The translations under genes and the position numbers were made by a program. Shown here one piece after another: positions 1 through 5,720 of a DNA stretch of 5,720 nucleotides. The notes under the pieces were generated by a model that was not told where the DNA came from, did no database searches, and saw only the letters and a list, made by a program, of their open reading frames with translations. The DNA lies in NCBI GenBank assembly GCA_024691145.1, contig JAILNW010000274.1, positions 1 to 5,720 of the forward strand, given 5' to 3'. The DNA is from Lachnospiraceae bacterium (GTDB lineage: Bacteria; Bacillota; Clostridia; Lachnospirales; Lachnospiraceae). Position 1 is the stretch's first letter. Every line of letters begins with the position of its first letter.

Positions 1-1080
1 ATAAAAAAAATTAATAAATGGTATTATTTTATGTTTATTGTATGTTTGTGCATTTTCATTTGTGTAAAAAACAATTATTCTTTGTACAATAAAGCTATTG
101 CACATATAACAAATGTAAAAACAGAATACTTATCTGAAAAAAATGGGGAAAAAACCTATAAGCAAACACTTAAGGCTGTAATTAAGAATGGAAAACATAA
201 GGGCAAAAATATTGAATTAACAAATATATATAGTGAAAGTCTTGTATATACAGATATTTACCATAAGGGCAACGATGTATTTATAAAGGACAGGCTTTTA
301 GAGGACGGAACAACAGGTTATAGCATTATTGGACTAAAAAGGGATATCTATATTGTATTTCTGTCTCTGTTAATGTTCTGCCTTCTTATAGTTTTTTGTA
401 ACAAACAAGGGGTTTTGTCTATATTAAGTCTGATTTTTAATATATGCATCTTCCTGATTGTCTTGAAACTATATGCCAGTGGAATTGATTTACTGCCTGT
501 GTGTCTTTTGGCCATAATTGTATTTTCTATTGTTACTCTTATATTAATCAATGGGTTTAATAGAAAAACCTTATGTTGTATTGCATCAGTCATAATATGT
601 ATTGCAATAATATCTGTTTTTTCAGTTATTAGCATACTTAAAAATAACAAAATAGACTATGAATTTATGGACTTTTTATTCTTTGGGTATGAACAGATTG
701 ATGCAAATATCATATTTATTTGTGAAATATTACTTTGTGGTCTTGGAGCTATTATGGATATTTCAATTACAATAACTTCAAGTGTAAATGAGATTATTAC
801 CAATAATCCTAATTTAAGCAGCAAAGAGATTTATAAATCCTGCAAAAATATAGGTAATGACATACTTGGGACCATGATAAATGTTATGTTTTTCTCAAAT
901 TTGGCAGGTTGTCTTCCACTTATGATACTTTCCATGAGGAATGATATCAGTATGTTTTCTCTTTTAAGATACAACTGCTATTTTGAAATCACAAGATGTC
1001 TTACTGGAAGCATAGGTATAATTATTGCCATTCCAGTTTCTACAATTGTTGCAATTAAACTTTTAAGAAAGCAGGTGTAG
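1..1080 (+). CDS. YibE/F family membrane protein, YibE-like long member (5' end outside window)
   Basis: Multi-pass membrane protein of the YibE/F-like family; transport has been suggested for the family but no substrate is established. The reading frame is open to base 1, and the first in-frame ATG (31) has no Shine-Dalgarno site and sits inside a lysine-led hydrophobic segment, so the true start is probably upstream. Counting from that ATG: TM helix about 1-12; a soluble, probably extracytoplasmic domain 15-103, rich in Lys/Gly and likely beta-stranded; then about six or seven hydrophobic segments from 106 to 345. The family core is clear: GAIMDISITITSS at 239-251, the NEI that follows, and NIGNDILGTMIN at 273-284, then an AGCLPLMIL helix. 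It is followed after 3 nt by a shorter paralogue, so the two are probably translated together and may form a heteromer (inference). Family assignment is confident; function is unknown. Confidence 0.86.
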   Translation: MKKINKWYYFMFIVCLCIFICVKNNYSLYNKAIAHITNVKTEYLSEKNGEKTYKQTLKAVIKNGKHKGKNIELTNIYSESLVYTDIYHKGNDVFIKDRLLEDGTTGYSIIGLKRDIYIVFLSLLMFCLLIVFCNKQGVLSILSLIFNICIFLIVLKLYASGIDLLPVCLLAIIVFSIVTLILINGFNRKTLCCIASVIICIAIISVFSVISILKNNKIDYEFMDFLFFGYEQIDANIIFICEILLCGLGAIMDISITITSSVNEIITNNPNLSSKEIYKSCKNIGNDILGTMINVMFFSNLAGCLPLMILSMRNDISMFSLLRYNCYFEITRCLTGSIGIIIAIPVSTIVAIKLLRKQV

Positions 1081-1083
1081 TTT

Positions 1084-1845
1084 ATGATAGTATTACTTGC
1101 AGGAGTATTCTTTATTCTGTTGCTCCTTATAGGACAGGATAAGGGAATTGATATATTATGGACTCTTATATGGAACTTTGTTACTTTTATATCCATGGTT
1201 TTTCTGATTAACCTGACAGGAAATGTTATTGTTGTAACAATTCTTGCCTGCATTATTGTAAGTATGCTTACTTTATTTTTCCAAAACGGATATAACATTA
1301 AAACAAGAGTAGCATTTTTATCTGTTGTAATAGTTGTATTAATTAACATTGTTATTATCTACTGTGTTACAACCCTTGCCAATATACAGGGATTCGGAAG
1401 CGAATACCTTGATATTAACGAGTCATATGGATATCTTAGTACAATTAACATAAGTATGACTTCCATTGCCATCTCTATGGCTTTAACAGGCCTTATAGGT
1501 GCTATTATTGATACAGCATTATCCATTTCATCTGCCGGATATGAAATATATGTTACAGGTTCATTTAATGAGATAAAACCACTGTTTGTATCCTGTATGA
1601 ATGTTGGAAAAGATATTCTTGGTACAACAATTAACACCTTATTTTTTATTTTTTCCGGAGATTGTTTTACATTAATGCTTTTTTACAGTAAAACTTCTTC
1701 ATTTGCCCAGGTAATTAATTCGAAGATATTTAACCAGGAGGTTTTATTTATACTTTATAGTACTCTCGGCTGTATAATGATAATACCTGTAACAGCTATT
1801 ATTTCAAGTTATGCTTATATAAGTATTGCACAGTCTGAAGATTAA
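1084..1845 (+). CDS. YibE/F family membrane protein, YibF-like short member
   Basis: A 253-residue, almost entirely hydrophobic protein of the YibE/F-like family, paralogous to the gene before it but without the N-terminal soluble domain. It begins directly with a TM segment (3-17), and six to eight helices follow. The family signature appears again: GAIIDTALSISSAGYEI at 139-155 and MNVGKDILGTTINTLFF at 172-188, aligning with residues 239-255 and 272-288 of the YibE-like protein. The ATG lies 3 nt after the upstream stop, and its AGGTG ribosome site (1073-1077) is inside the upstream gene, which suggests translational coupling. A long/short pair of this kind is common in Firmicutes, and I infer that the two products act together in the cytoplasmic membrane. 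No catalytic or ligand-binding residues can be named and the substrate is unknown. Confidence 0.86.
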   Translation: MIVLLAGVFFILLLLIGQDKGIDILWTLIWNFVTFISMVFLINLTGNVIVVTILACIIVSMLTLFFQNGYNIKTRVAFLSVVIVVLINIVIIYCVTTLANIQGFGSEYLDINESYGYLSTINISMTSIAISMALTGLIGAIIDTALSISSAGYEIYVTGSFNEIKPLFVSCMNVGKDILGTTINTLFFIFSGDCFTLMLFYSKTSSFAQVINSKIFNQEVLFILYSTLGCIMIIPVTAIISSYAYISIAQSED

Positions 1846-1855
1846 ATGTTATAAT
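1826..1855 (+). promoter_or_regulatory. Probable extended -10 promoter for the DUF1461-dCMP deaminase pair
   Basis: TATAAT at 1850-1855 matches the -10 consensus fully and has an upstream TG in the extended -10 position (TGTTATAAT, 1847-1855). The -35 region is poor: TTGCAC at 1826-1831, spacer 18, matches only the first three bases, as is usual for extended -10 promoters. It begins inside the end of the yibF-like gene. Transcription would start near 1862, about 40 nt before the GTG start of the next gene and upstream of its ribosome site. No terminator hairpin was seen after yibF, so read-through is also possible. Confidence 0.5.
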
Positions 1856-1890
1856 GTAACTGATAACAGGATAGTTTAATAGAAAAGTTT

Positions 1891-1895
1891 GGAGG
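1891..1895 (+). promoter_or_regulatory. Ribosome binding site GGAGG, decides the start of the DUF1461 gene
   Basis: A perfect GGAGG lies 8 nt before the GTG at 1904. The longer open frame could begin at TTG 1889, but that codon overlaps this site and has no Shine-Dalgarno of its own, so GTG 1904 is the start. Confidence 0.85.
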
Positions 1896-1903
1896 TTTTA
1901 TTT

Positions 1904-2560
1904 GTGTTAGATTATGTTTGGGATTTTGTGATAGGAATTGCCTTCACTATATTTTTCAGCCTTTTGGCTTTTATTTTGGTTTTTTATTCCAGACCGCTAT
2001 ATTATCATGAGATTGACCTTTTAGAGATAGAGGCAAAAGTGGGTATGGACAAGTCTGTTATAAAAGAACGATTCGACAGTCTCATGGATTACTATTCACC
2101 TACTTCAGATAATGACCTTGATATTAAGGATTTTGCTTTTTCTGAAAGAGGACAAGCCTATTTTAAAGAATTTAAAGATACTATTAAAACTTTGCATTTT
2201 GCAACATGTATCTTTGGCATCATATTCTTTATTATAATTGCATATAAGGCACATGTTAAAGATTTTCAATATTTACTGGTGTCTTCTGCCACGACTATGT
2301 TAATATCAGTTATTATGTTTTTATGCACAACTTTTGACTTTGAAAAATCTCTCAATAACTTTTTCAAAGATATAATTGGTAAGGATTACAGACCATTGGA
2401 TGCCTATCAGGATCCTATAGTTAATCTTTTTCCTAATCAATTCTTTTTCCATTGTGCACTAATTATTATTCTATTTACATTTATTTGTGGATTATCAGAG
2501 TTTATGCTGCACAGAGGCAAGCTTAAAGAATATATTCTTGCACATGCCAAAAAAGACTAA
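1904..2560 (+). CDS. TIGR01906/DUF1461 (Lit-like) integral membrane protein
   Basis: A 218-residue membrane protein starting at GTG. TM segments lie at about 8-27, 97-114, 122-143 and 183-202, with a soluble loop at 30-92 after the first helix. The loop pattern FSERGQAYFKEFK (79-91) and the later LDAYQDPIVNLFPNQFF (165-181) fit TIGR01906/DUF1461, whose usual length is about 210-220. This family includes Lit, which moves an acyl chain from the lipid-modified glycerol to the N-terminal cysteine of lipoproteins to give the lyso form. By my alignment from memory, the two histidines proposed as catalytic in Bacillus cereus Lit (H85, H157) fall on Tyr86 and Phe154 here. I therefore assign the family but not the enzyme activity. 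It lies 18 nt before the dCMP deaminase gene and probably shares its transcript. It could be a non-catalytic relative or one using other residues. Confidence 0.75.
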   Translation: MLDYVWDFVIGIAFTIFFSLLAFILVFYSRPLYYHEIDLLEIEAKVGMDKSVIKERFDSLMDYYSPTSDNDLDIKDFAFSERGQAYFKEFKDTIKTLHFATCIFGIIFFIIIAYKAHVKDFQYLLVSSATTMLISVIMFLCTTFDFEKSLNNFFKDIIGKDYRPLDAYQDPIVNLFPNQFFFHCALIIILFTFICGLSEFMLHRGKLKEYILAHAKKD

Positions 2561-2561
2561 T

Positions 2562-2568
2562 AAAGGAG
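2562..2568 (+). promoter_or_regulatory. Ribosome binding site of the dCMP deaminase gene
   Basis: AAAGGAG, directly after the DUF1461 stop and 10 nt before ATG 2579. It supports that start and independent initiation within a shared transcript. Confidence 0.7.
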
Positions 2569-2578
2569 TATTTGTCAT

Positions 2579-3058
2579 ATGAAAAAGACGGATTATATTA
2601 ACTGGGATGAATATTTTATGGGAATTGCACTTTTATCAGCTGAAAGAAGCAAGGATCCGAATACCAGCGTTGGAGCCTGTATAGTAAGTAATGAAAACAA
2701 GATTCTTACTGTTGGATATAATGGAATGCCTATAGGCTGTTCAGATGATGAATTTCCCTGGGAAAGGGAAGGTGACGATTATAATACAAAGTACTTTTAT
2801 GTCTGCCATGCCGAGATGAATGCCATACTTAACTATACCGGAAGCAACATAAAGGACTCAAAATTATATGTAACTCTTTTCCCTTGCAATGAATGTGCAA
2901 AAGCCCTGATTCAGAAGGGTGTCCGAGAGATTATCTATCTCAGTGACAAATATGCAGATACAGCCTCTACCTTAGCTTCAAAAAGAATGCTTTCAGCCGC
3001 AGGGGTTATTTGCAGACAATATGAAAAAAGTGGCAAAACAATTAGTATTGAATTATAA
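2579..3058 (+). CDS. dCMP deaminase (ComEB-like), EC 3.5.4.12
   Basis: Cytosolic zinc enzyme that deaminates dCMP to dUMP, feeding thymidylate synthase. The 159 residues are typical for the bacterial enzyme. Visible motifs in order: the N-terminal WDEYFMGIA helix (9-17) and SKDPNTSVGA (24-33); the substrate loop GYNGMPIGCSDDEFPW (46-61); the zinc/catalytic HAE (His77, Glu79 as proton shuttle); and PCNEC (102-106), where Cys103 and Cys106 complete the zinc site. All key residues are present, so it should be active. Members of this family are often activated by dCTP and inhibited by dTTP; that is family knowledge, not visible here. In Bacillus the homologue is comEB in a competence operon, but no comEA or comEC is nearby, so a housekeeping pyrimidine role is more likely. 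It is the last gene of the plus-strand block, and a strong terminator begins 2 nt after its stop. Confidence 0.93.
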   Translation: MKKTDYINWDEYFMGIALLSAERSKDPNTSVGACIVSNENKILTVGYNGMPIGCSDDEFPWEREGDDYNTKYFYVCHAEMNAILNYTGSNIKDSKLYVTLFPCNECAKALIQKGVREIIYLSDKYADTASTLASKRMLSAAGVICRQYEKSGKTISIEL

Positions 3059-3060
3059 GA

Positions 3061-3096
3061 ATAACCGGATAGCCTGCAGCTATCCGGTTATTTTTT
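3061..3096 (+). terminator. Rho-independent terminator between convergent genes
   Basis: A perfect 12-bp inverted repeat, 3061-3072 with 3080-3091, gains one more C-G pair inside (3073 with 3079), leaving a 5-nt loop CTGCA. Six T follow (3091-3096). It ends the dCMP deaminase transcript. On the minus strand the same hairpin lies just past the SHOCT gene stop and is followed by only a weak T-rich stretch (TCTTAT), so it may also stop that transcript, less efficiently. Confidence 0.93.
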
Positions 3097-3097
3097 A

Positions 3098-3871
3098 CTA
3101 TAATGTATCGATAATCTTCTTACGCTTTGACTCATACTCTTCTTTAGTTATAAGATTCTTCATATAAAGACGTCTTAGTTCTATAAGTCTCTTCTCTGCA
3201 TAAGTATCTGTAGACATATCAATATTCTTACCATCCATTGCTCTTCTCTGCATCTCTCTCTTATCCGCTTCCCTTGCCATTCTGTCAAGTTCTTCCTCTC
3301 TAGATTTCTTCTCGTCTTCAGGTCTATTAGATGGCTTCTTTTTAGAAGTCTCTCGTCTTAACTCCTCCCTATGAAGGCGTTCTTTTTCGAGTCTCTCCTT
3401 TTTCATCCTAAGTTCTGACTCTCGTTGTTCTCTAATAGCTTTTTCCTTTAGCTGTCTCTGTCTTTCTCTCTCTCTTGCTATCTCTTCATCTTCAAGAGAA
3501 TCATTATCATCAGAATTGTTATGTTCCTTAGGTTCAATAACTTTATCAGTTTCATCAGGGTTGTCATTATCAATCTCATCGTAAGAATCATTGAACTTTT
3601 CACGTCTTATATATTCGTATTCATCCTCAAATTCTTCCTCAACAGGATTACCATCTTCATCTACTAATTCAAACATCTTTCCATCCTTGGACGAAAACAG
3701 TTTAATTGTATAGTATAGCAAAAATGCAATTGCAAAGCCTGTCCATATAATCCCTTTAAGTCCTCCCCAGTTCGGAACTGCATATAGCACACCAACAGTT
3801 GTTATAATTATAAATGCTATCACTCCAAAAATTGAATCCGATTTATTCTTATTAAACTTAAATCTGTTCAT
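3098..3871 (-). CDS. Two-TM membrane protein with charged coiled-coil region and C-terminal SHOCT domain
   Basis: 257 residues from ATG 3871. Two TM helices (about 14-32 and 38-57) with a short loop (PNWGG) between them anchor the protein, putting both the N-terminus and the long C-terminal part probably in the cytoplasm. Residues 60-130 are very acidic (Asp/Glu/Asn). About 130-212 is an Arg/Lys/Glu-rich helix, likely coiled coil, broken by a KKKPSNRPED stretch. The last 35 residues, ending LYMKNLITKEEYESKRKKIIDTL in essence (L-I-T-x-E-E-Y/F core), fit the SHOCT domain, a short C-terminal module found in many otherwise unrelated bacterial proteins and thought to mediate oligomerisation. It begins 26 nt after guaB and is probably on the guaB transcript. 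A longer frame starts at ATG 3886, but that has no ribosome site. Function unknown; I would not infer a purine role from position alone. Confidence 0.8.
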   Translation of the reverse strand: MNRFKFNKNKSDSIFGVIAFIIITTVGVLYAVPNWGGLKGIIWTGFAIAFLLYYTIKLFSSKDGKMFELVDEDGNPVEEEFEDEYEYIRREKFNDSYDEIDNDNPDETDKVIEPKEHNNSDDNDSLEDEEIARERERQRQLKEKAIREQRESELRMKKERLEKERLHREELRRETSKKKPSNRPEDEKKSREEELDRMAREADKREMQRRAMDGKNIDMSTDTYAEKRLIELRRLYMKNLITKEEYESKRKKIIDTL

Positions 3872-3876
3872 AACAA

Positions 3877-3882
3877 TCCCCC
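3877..3882 (-). promoter_or_regulatory. Ribosome binding site, favours ATG 3871 for the SHOCT gene
   Basis: GGGGGA on the minus strand, 5 nt before ATG 3871, is the only purine-rich site near the start. It is an off-consensus G-rich Shine-Dalgarno. The upstream ATG (3886) has nothing comparable before it. Confidence 0.6.
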
Positions 3883-3897
3883 GCATTATATCACATA

Positions 3898-5358
3898 CTA
3901 CATCTGACCTTCAATGCTATAATTAGGTGCTTCCTTTGTTATATGAATATCGTGTGGATGACTTTCCTTAAGTGATGCAGCAGAAATCTTAACAAATCTG
4001 CCTTTCTCCTTAAGTTCTTCAATTGTACTAGTTCCGCAGTATCCCATACCAGCTCTGATTCCACCAAGTAACTGGAATACAGTATCTTCAACTGTTCCCT
4101 TATATGCTACACGTCCTTCAACACCTTCAGGAACAAGTTTCTTGGCATCTGCCTGGAAGTATCTGTCTTTGCTTCCATTCTCCATGGCTGCAATAGAACC
4201 CATACCACGGTAAACTTTATACTTTCTTCCCTGGAATAATTCGAATGTTCCAGGACTTTCGTCACATCCTGCAAATATGCTTCCCATCATACATACGTTA
4301 GCACCTGCTGCAATTGCTTTAGTCATATCTCCTGAATACTTGATACCACCATCTGCAATAATAGGTATGCCATACTTCTTAGCAACCTCATATGCATTCA
4401 TAACAGCTGTTATCTGTGGTACACCTATACCTGCAACAACTCTTGTTGTGCAGATAGAACCAGGTCCGATTCCTACCTTAACAGCATCTACACCAGCCTT
4501 AATAAGAGCCTCTGCACCTTCTCCAGTTGCAACATTACCTGCAATAACCTGAAGGTTAGGGAATGCATCCTTAACAATCCTTACAGTCTTAAGAACATTA
4601 GCTGAATGACCATGTGCAGAATCAATAACTATAGCATCAACTTTAGAATTAACAAGTGGTTCAACTCTCTCTAATATATCAGGAGTTACACCAACTGCTG
4701 CTGCACAAAGTAATCTTCCCTGCTCATCCTTAGCAGAATAAGGATACTTAATCTGCTTCTCTATATCTTTTATTGTAATAAGTCCTTTTAAATTACCATC
4801 CTTATCAACGATAGGTAACTTTTCCTTTCTTGCCTTTGCAAGAATAGTTTTTGCTTCATCAAGAGTAATTCCCTCATTTGCTGTAACAAGCCCCTCAGAA
4901 GTCATAGATTCTTTAATCTTCTTAGAGTAATCTGTTTCAAATAATAAATCTCTGTTAGTAATAATACCAACAAGTTTCTTCCCCTCTGTAATAGGCACAC
5001 CTGAAATTCTGTACTTTGCCATAAGATTATTAGCATCAGCAAGTGTATGCTCAGGTGAAAGATAAAACGGGTCAGTAATAACTCCACTTTCAGAACGCTT
5101 TACTTTATCAACTTCCTCAGCCTGTTCCTTTATAGACATATTCTTATGAATAACACCAATACCACCCTGTCTTGCCATAGCGATAGCCATCCTATGCTCA
5201 GTAACTGTATCCATACCAGCACTCATAAGAGGTATATTAAGTTTAATCTTTTTAGTAAGATTTGTTGATAAATCTACCTGATTAGGTATAACCTCAGAAT
5301 AACCAGGCACCAAAAGTACATCGTCAAATGTAATTCCATCACCGATAATTGTACCCAT
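3898..5358 (-). CDS. guaB: Inosine-5'-monophosphate dehydrogenase, EC 1.1.1.205
   Basis: Cytosolic tetrameric enzyme oxidising IMP to XMP with NAD+, the committed step to GMP. It has 486 residues, the usual bacterial length. The TIM barrel starts with FDDVLLVPGYSEV (11-23) and PLMSAGMDTVTE (43-54). It is interrupted by two CBS repeats, about 95-145 (ISGVPI, GIITNRDL) and 155-205 (LPIVDKDGNLKGLIT), typically regulatory adenine-nucleotide sites. The barrel resumes with DSAHGHS (246-252), AGNVAT (273-278) and the catalytic loop GPGSICTTR (298-306) with nucleophile Cys303. The mobile flap has DRYFQ (398-402) and VPEGVEGRV (409-417); position 418 is Ala where Pro is common. The C-terminus has SHPHDI. 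All catalytic parts are intact. The ATG has a GAGGA site (5366-5370) 7 nt upstream and its own strong promoter. guaA is not in the window. Confidence 0.97.
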   Translation of the reverse strand: MGTIIGDGITFDDVLLVPGYSEVIPNQVDLSTNLTKKIKLNIPLMSAGMDTVTEHRMAIAMARQGGIGVIHKNMSIKEQAEEVDKVKRSESGVITDPFYLSPEHTLADANNLMAKYRISGVPITEGKKLVGIITNRDLLFETDYSKKIKESMTSEGLVTANEGITLDEAKTILAKARKEKLPIVDKDGNLKGLITIKDIEKQIKYPYSAKDEQGRLLCAAAVGVTPDILERVEPLVNSKVDAIVIDSAHGHSANVLKTVRIVKDAFPNLQVIAGNVATGEGAEALIKAGVDAVKVGIGPGSICTTRVVAGIGVPQITAVMNAYEVAKKYGIPIIADGGIKYSGDMTKAIAAGANVCMMGSIFAGCDESPGTFELFQGRKYKVYRGMGSIAAMENGSKDRYFQADAKKLVPEGVEGRVAYKGTVEDTVFQLLGGIRAGMGYCGTSTIEELKEKGRFVKISAASLKESHPHDIHITKEAPNYSIEGQM

Positions 5359-5365
5359 TATTATT

Positions 5366-5370
5366 TCCTC
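5366..5370 (-). promoter_or_regulatory. Ribosome binding site of guaB
   Basis: GAGGA on the minus strand, 7 nt before the guaB ATG (5358). It confirms that start. Confidence 0.8.
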
Positions 5371-5400
5371 ACTTTCTCTTGTTGTTTAAATATTTTTACT

Positions 5401-5429
5401 ATTGTATAATAAACAAAGCCTCATGTCAA
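5401..5429 (-). promoter_or_regulatory. Promoter of guaB
   Basis: On the minus strand, a perfect -35 TTGACA (5424-5429) is followed by a 17-nt spacer and -10 TACAAT (5401-5406), five of six consensus bases. Transcription should start near 5394, giving a leader of about 36 nt before the guaB ATG. That is too short for a purine riboswitch, and none was seen. The inverted repeat TTGTTTA/TAAACAA (5382-5388 and 5410-5416) flanks the -10 and start point. Confidence 0.85.
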
Positions 5430-5436
5430 TACTTTT

Positions 5437-5720
5437 TTATTCAGAAATTATACTATTCTCTAAATTCTCAATCTCTATCTTATCTTCAGTATATAACTCA
5501 TACCTTCTAGGCATCTTATACTTAAGACTTCTTAAAAACTTTGCATTAGGCTCTATAATTAACTTCATAGTCTTATCATTCTTCCTGACGATGAATGCAT
5601 AAGGCTTTGCATCATCACTTCTTGAATAATAATTAAGAACTGTATCAACATTATATGATTTAACCTTATCACAATCCACTGGTCCTAAATATTCAGCATT
5701 CTCAGTTTCAATTCTTAACA
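5437..5720 (-). CDS. Unrecognised protein, C-terminal part (5' end outside window)
   Basis: The minus-strand frame is open from base 5720 to the TAA at 5437-5439, giving about 93 visible residues. A GTG at 5679 could be read as a start, but there is no Shine-Dalgarno before it and the frame continues upstream with protein-like composition (IETENAEYLGPVD), so the gene almost certainly enters from the right edge. The visible part is soluble, without TM segments or cysteine motifs. It looks like a mixed alpha/beta segment (PYAFIVRKND, MKLIIEPNAKF) with a basic patch LRSLKYKMPRR followed by an acidic tail (EDKIEIENLENSIISE). I recognise no family. It lies 78 nt upstream of guaB on the same strand. 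No terminator hairpin separates them, so some read-through into guaB is possible, although guaB has its own promoter. Confidence 0.65.
   Translation of the reverse strand, partial: LRIETENAEYLGPVDCDKVKSYNVDTVLNYYSRSDDAKPYAFIVRKNDKTMKLIIEPNAKFLRSLKYKMPRRYELYTEDKIEIENLENSIISE

Noticed and set aside
348..1637. Antisense open frames of 92-123 codons opposite the two YibE/F genes (348-650, 978-1349, 1359-1637).
   Set aside because: They lie wholly or almost wholly opposite well-supported membrane protein genes, lack ribosome sites, and have no recognisable protein content.
2579..3058. Reading the deaminase as part of a competence (ComE) locus or an antiphage deaminase system.
   Set aside because: No comEA, comEC or defence gene is nearby, and the protein is a standard-length dCMP deaminase with no additional domain.
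3885..3893. Minus-strand TGATATAAT, a perfect extended -10 box between guaB and the SHOCT gene, with TTGAAG 18 nt upstream as a possible -35.
   Set aside because: Transcription would start near 3878, inside the G-rich ribosome site and only about 7 nt before ATG 3871. That would make a nearly leaderless mRNA. Read-through from guaB explains expression more simply; start-site mapping would settle it.
4277..5087. Open frames overlapping guaB: 4277-4552 on the plus strand and 4902-5087 on the minus strand in another frame.
   Set aside because: guaB is intact and clearly coding across the whole span; these are frame shadows.
5359..5400. Possible purine riboswitch in the guaB leader.
   Set aside because: The predicted leader is only about 36 nt and AT-rich, with no stem-loop set able to form a purine aptamer.
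5402..5602. Plus-strand open frame of 66 codons opposite the guaB promoter and the right-edge gene.
   Set aside because: No ribosome site, and it overlaps a clear promoter and a longer opposing coding frame.

Overview
The window is AT-rich DNA with strong Shine-Dalgarno sites, sigma-70/SigA-type promoters and a classic hairpin-plus-T-run terminator. A tandem YibE/YibF pair, a DUF1461 membrane protein and a ComEB-type dCMP deaminase point to a low-GC Gram-positive. I infer a Clostridia species, probably Lachnospiraceae, but no rRNA or other strict marker is present. It looks like ordinary chromosome: no transposase, integrase, phage gene, CRISPR array, tRNA or rRNA was seen.

Layout: two gene blocks converge on one terminator hairpin at about 3061-3096. 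The plus-strand block (1-3058) holds a YibE-like membrane protein that enters from the left edge and has no visible start. Its shorter paralogue YibF follows 3 nt later. After a probable internal promoter just past the yibF stop come a TIGR01906/DUF1461 (Lit-like) membrane protein starting at GTG 1904 and a dCMP deaminase. The minus-strand block (3098-5720) holds, in transcription order, the C-terminal part of an unrecognised protein entering from the right edge, guaB (IMP dehydrogenase) with a near-consensus promoter, and a small two-TM protein with a very charged middle and a C-terminal SHOCT domain. The last gene is probably read through from guaB.

How the genes work together: two genes act in nucleotide supply. 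GuaB commits IMP to guanine nucleotides, and dCMP deaminase makes dUMP for dTMP synthesis. They sit in opposite blocks, so no joint pathway control is implied. The YibE/YibF pair probably acts as one membrane unit of unknown substrate.

No clear new system was found. The best leads are the DUF1461 protein, which seems to lack both histidines proposed as catalytic in the lipoprotein transacylase Lit, and the SHOCT membrane protein downstream of guaB. Three starts deserve care: yibE and the right-edge gene are truncated by the window, and the DUF1461 and SHOCT genes are best started inside their longest open frames.
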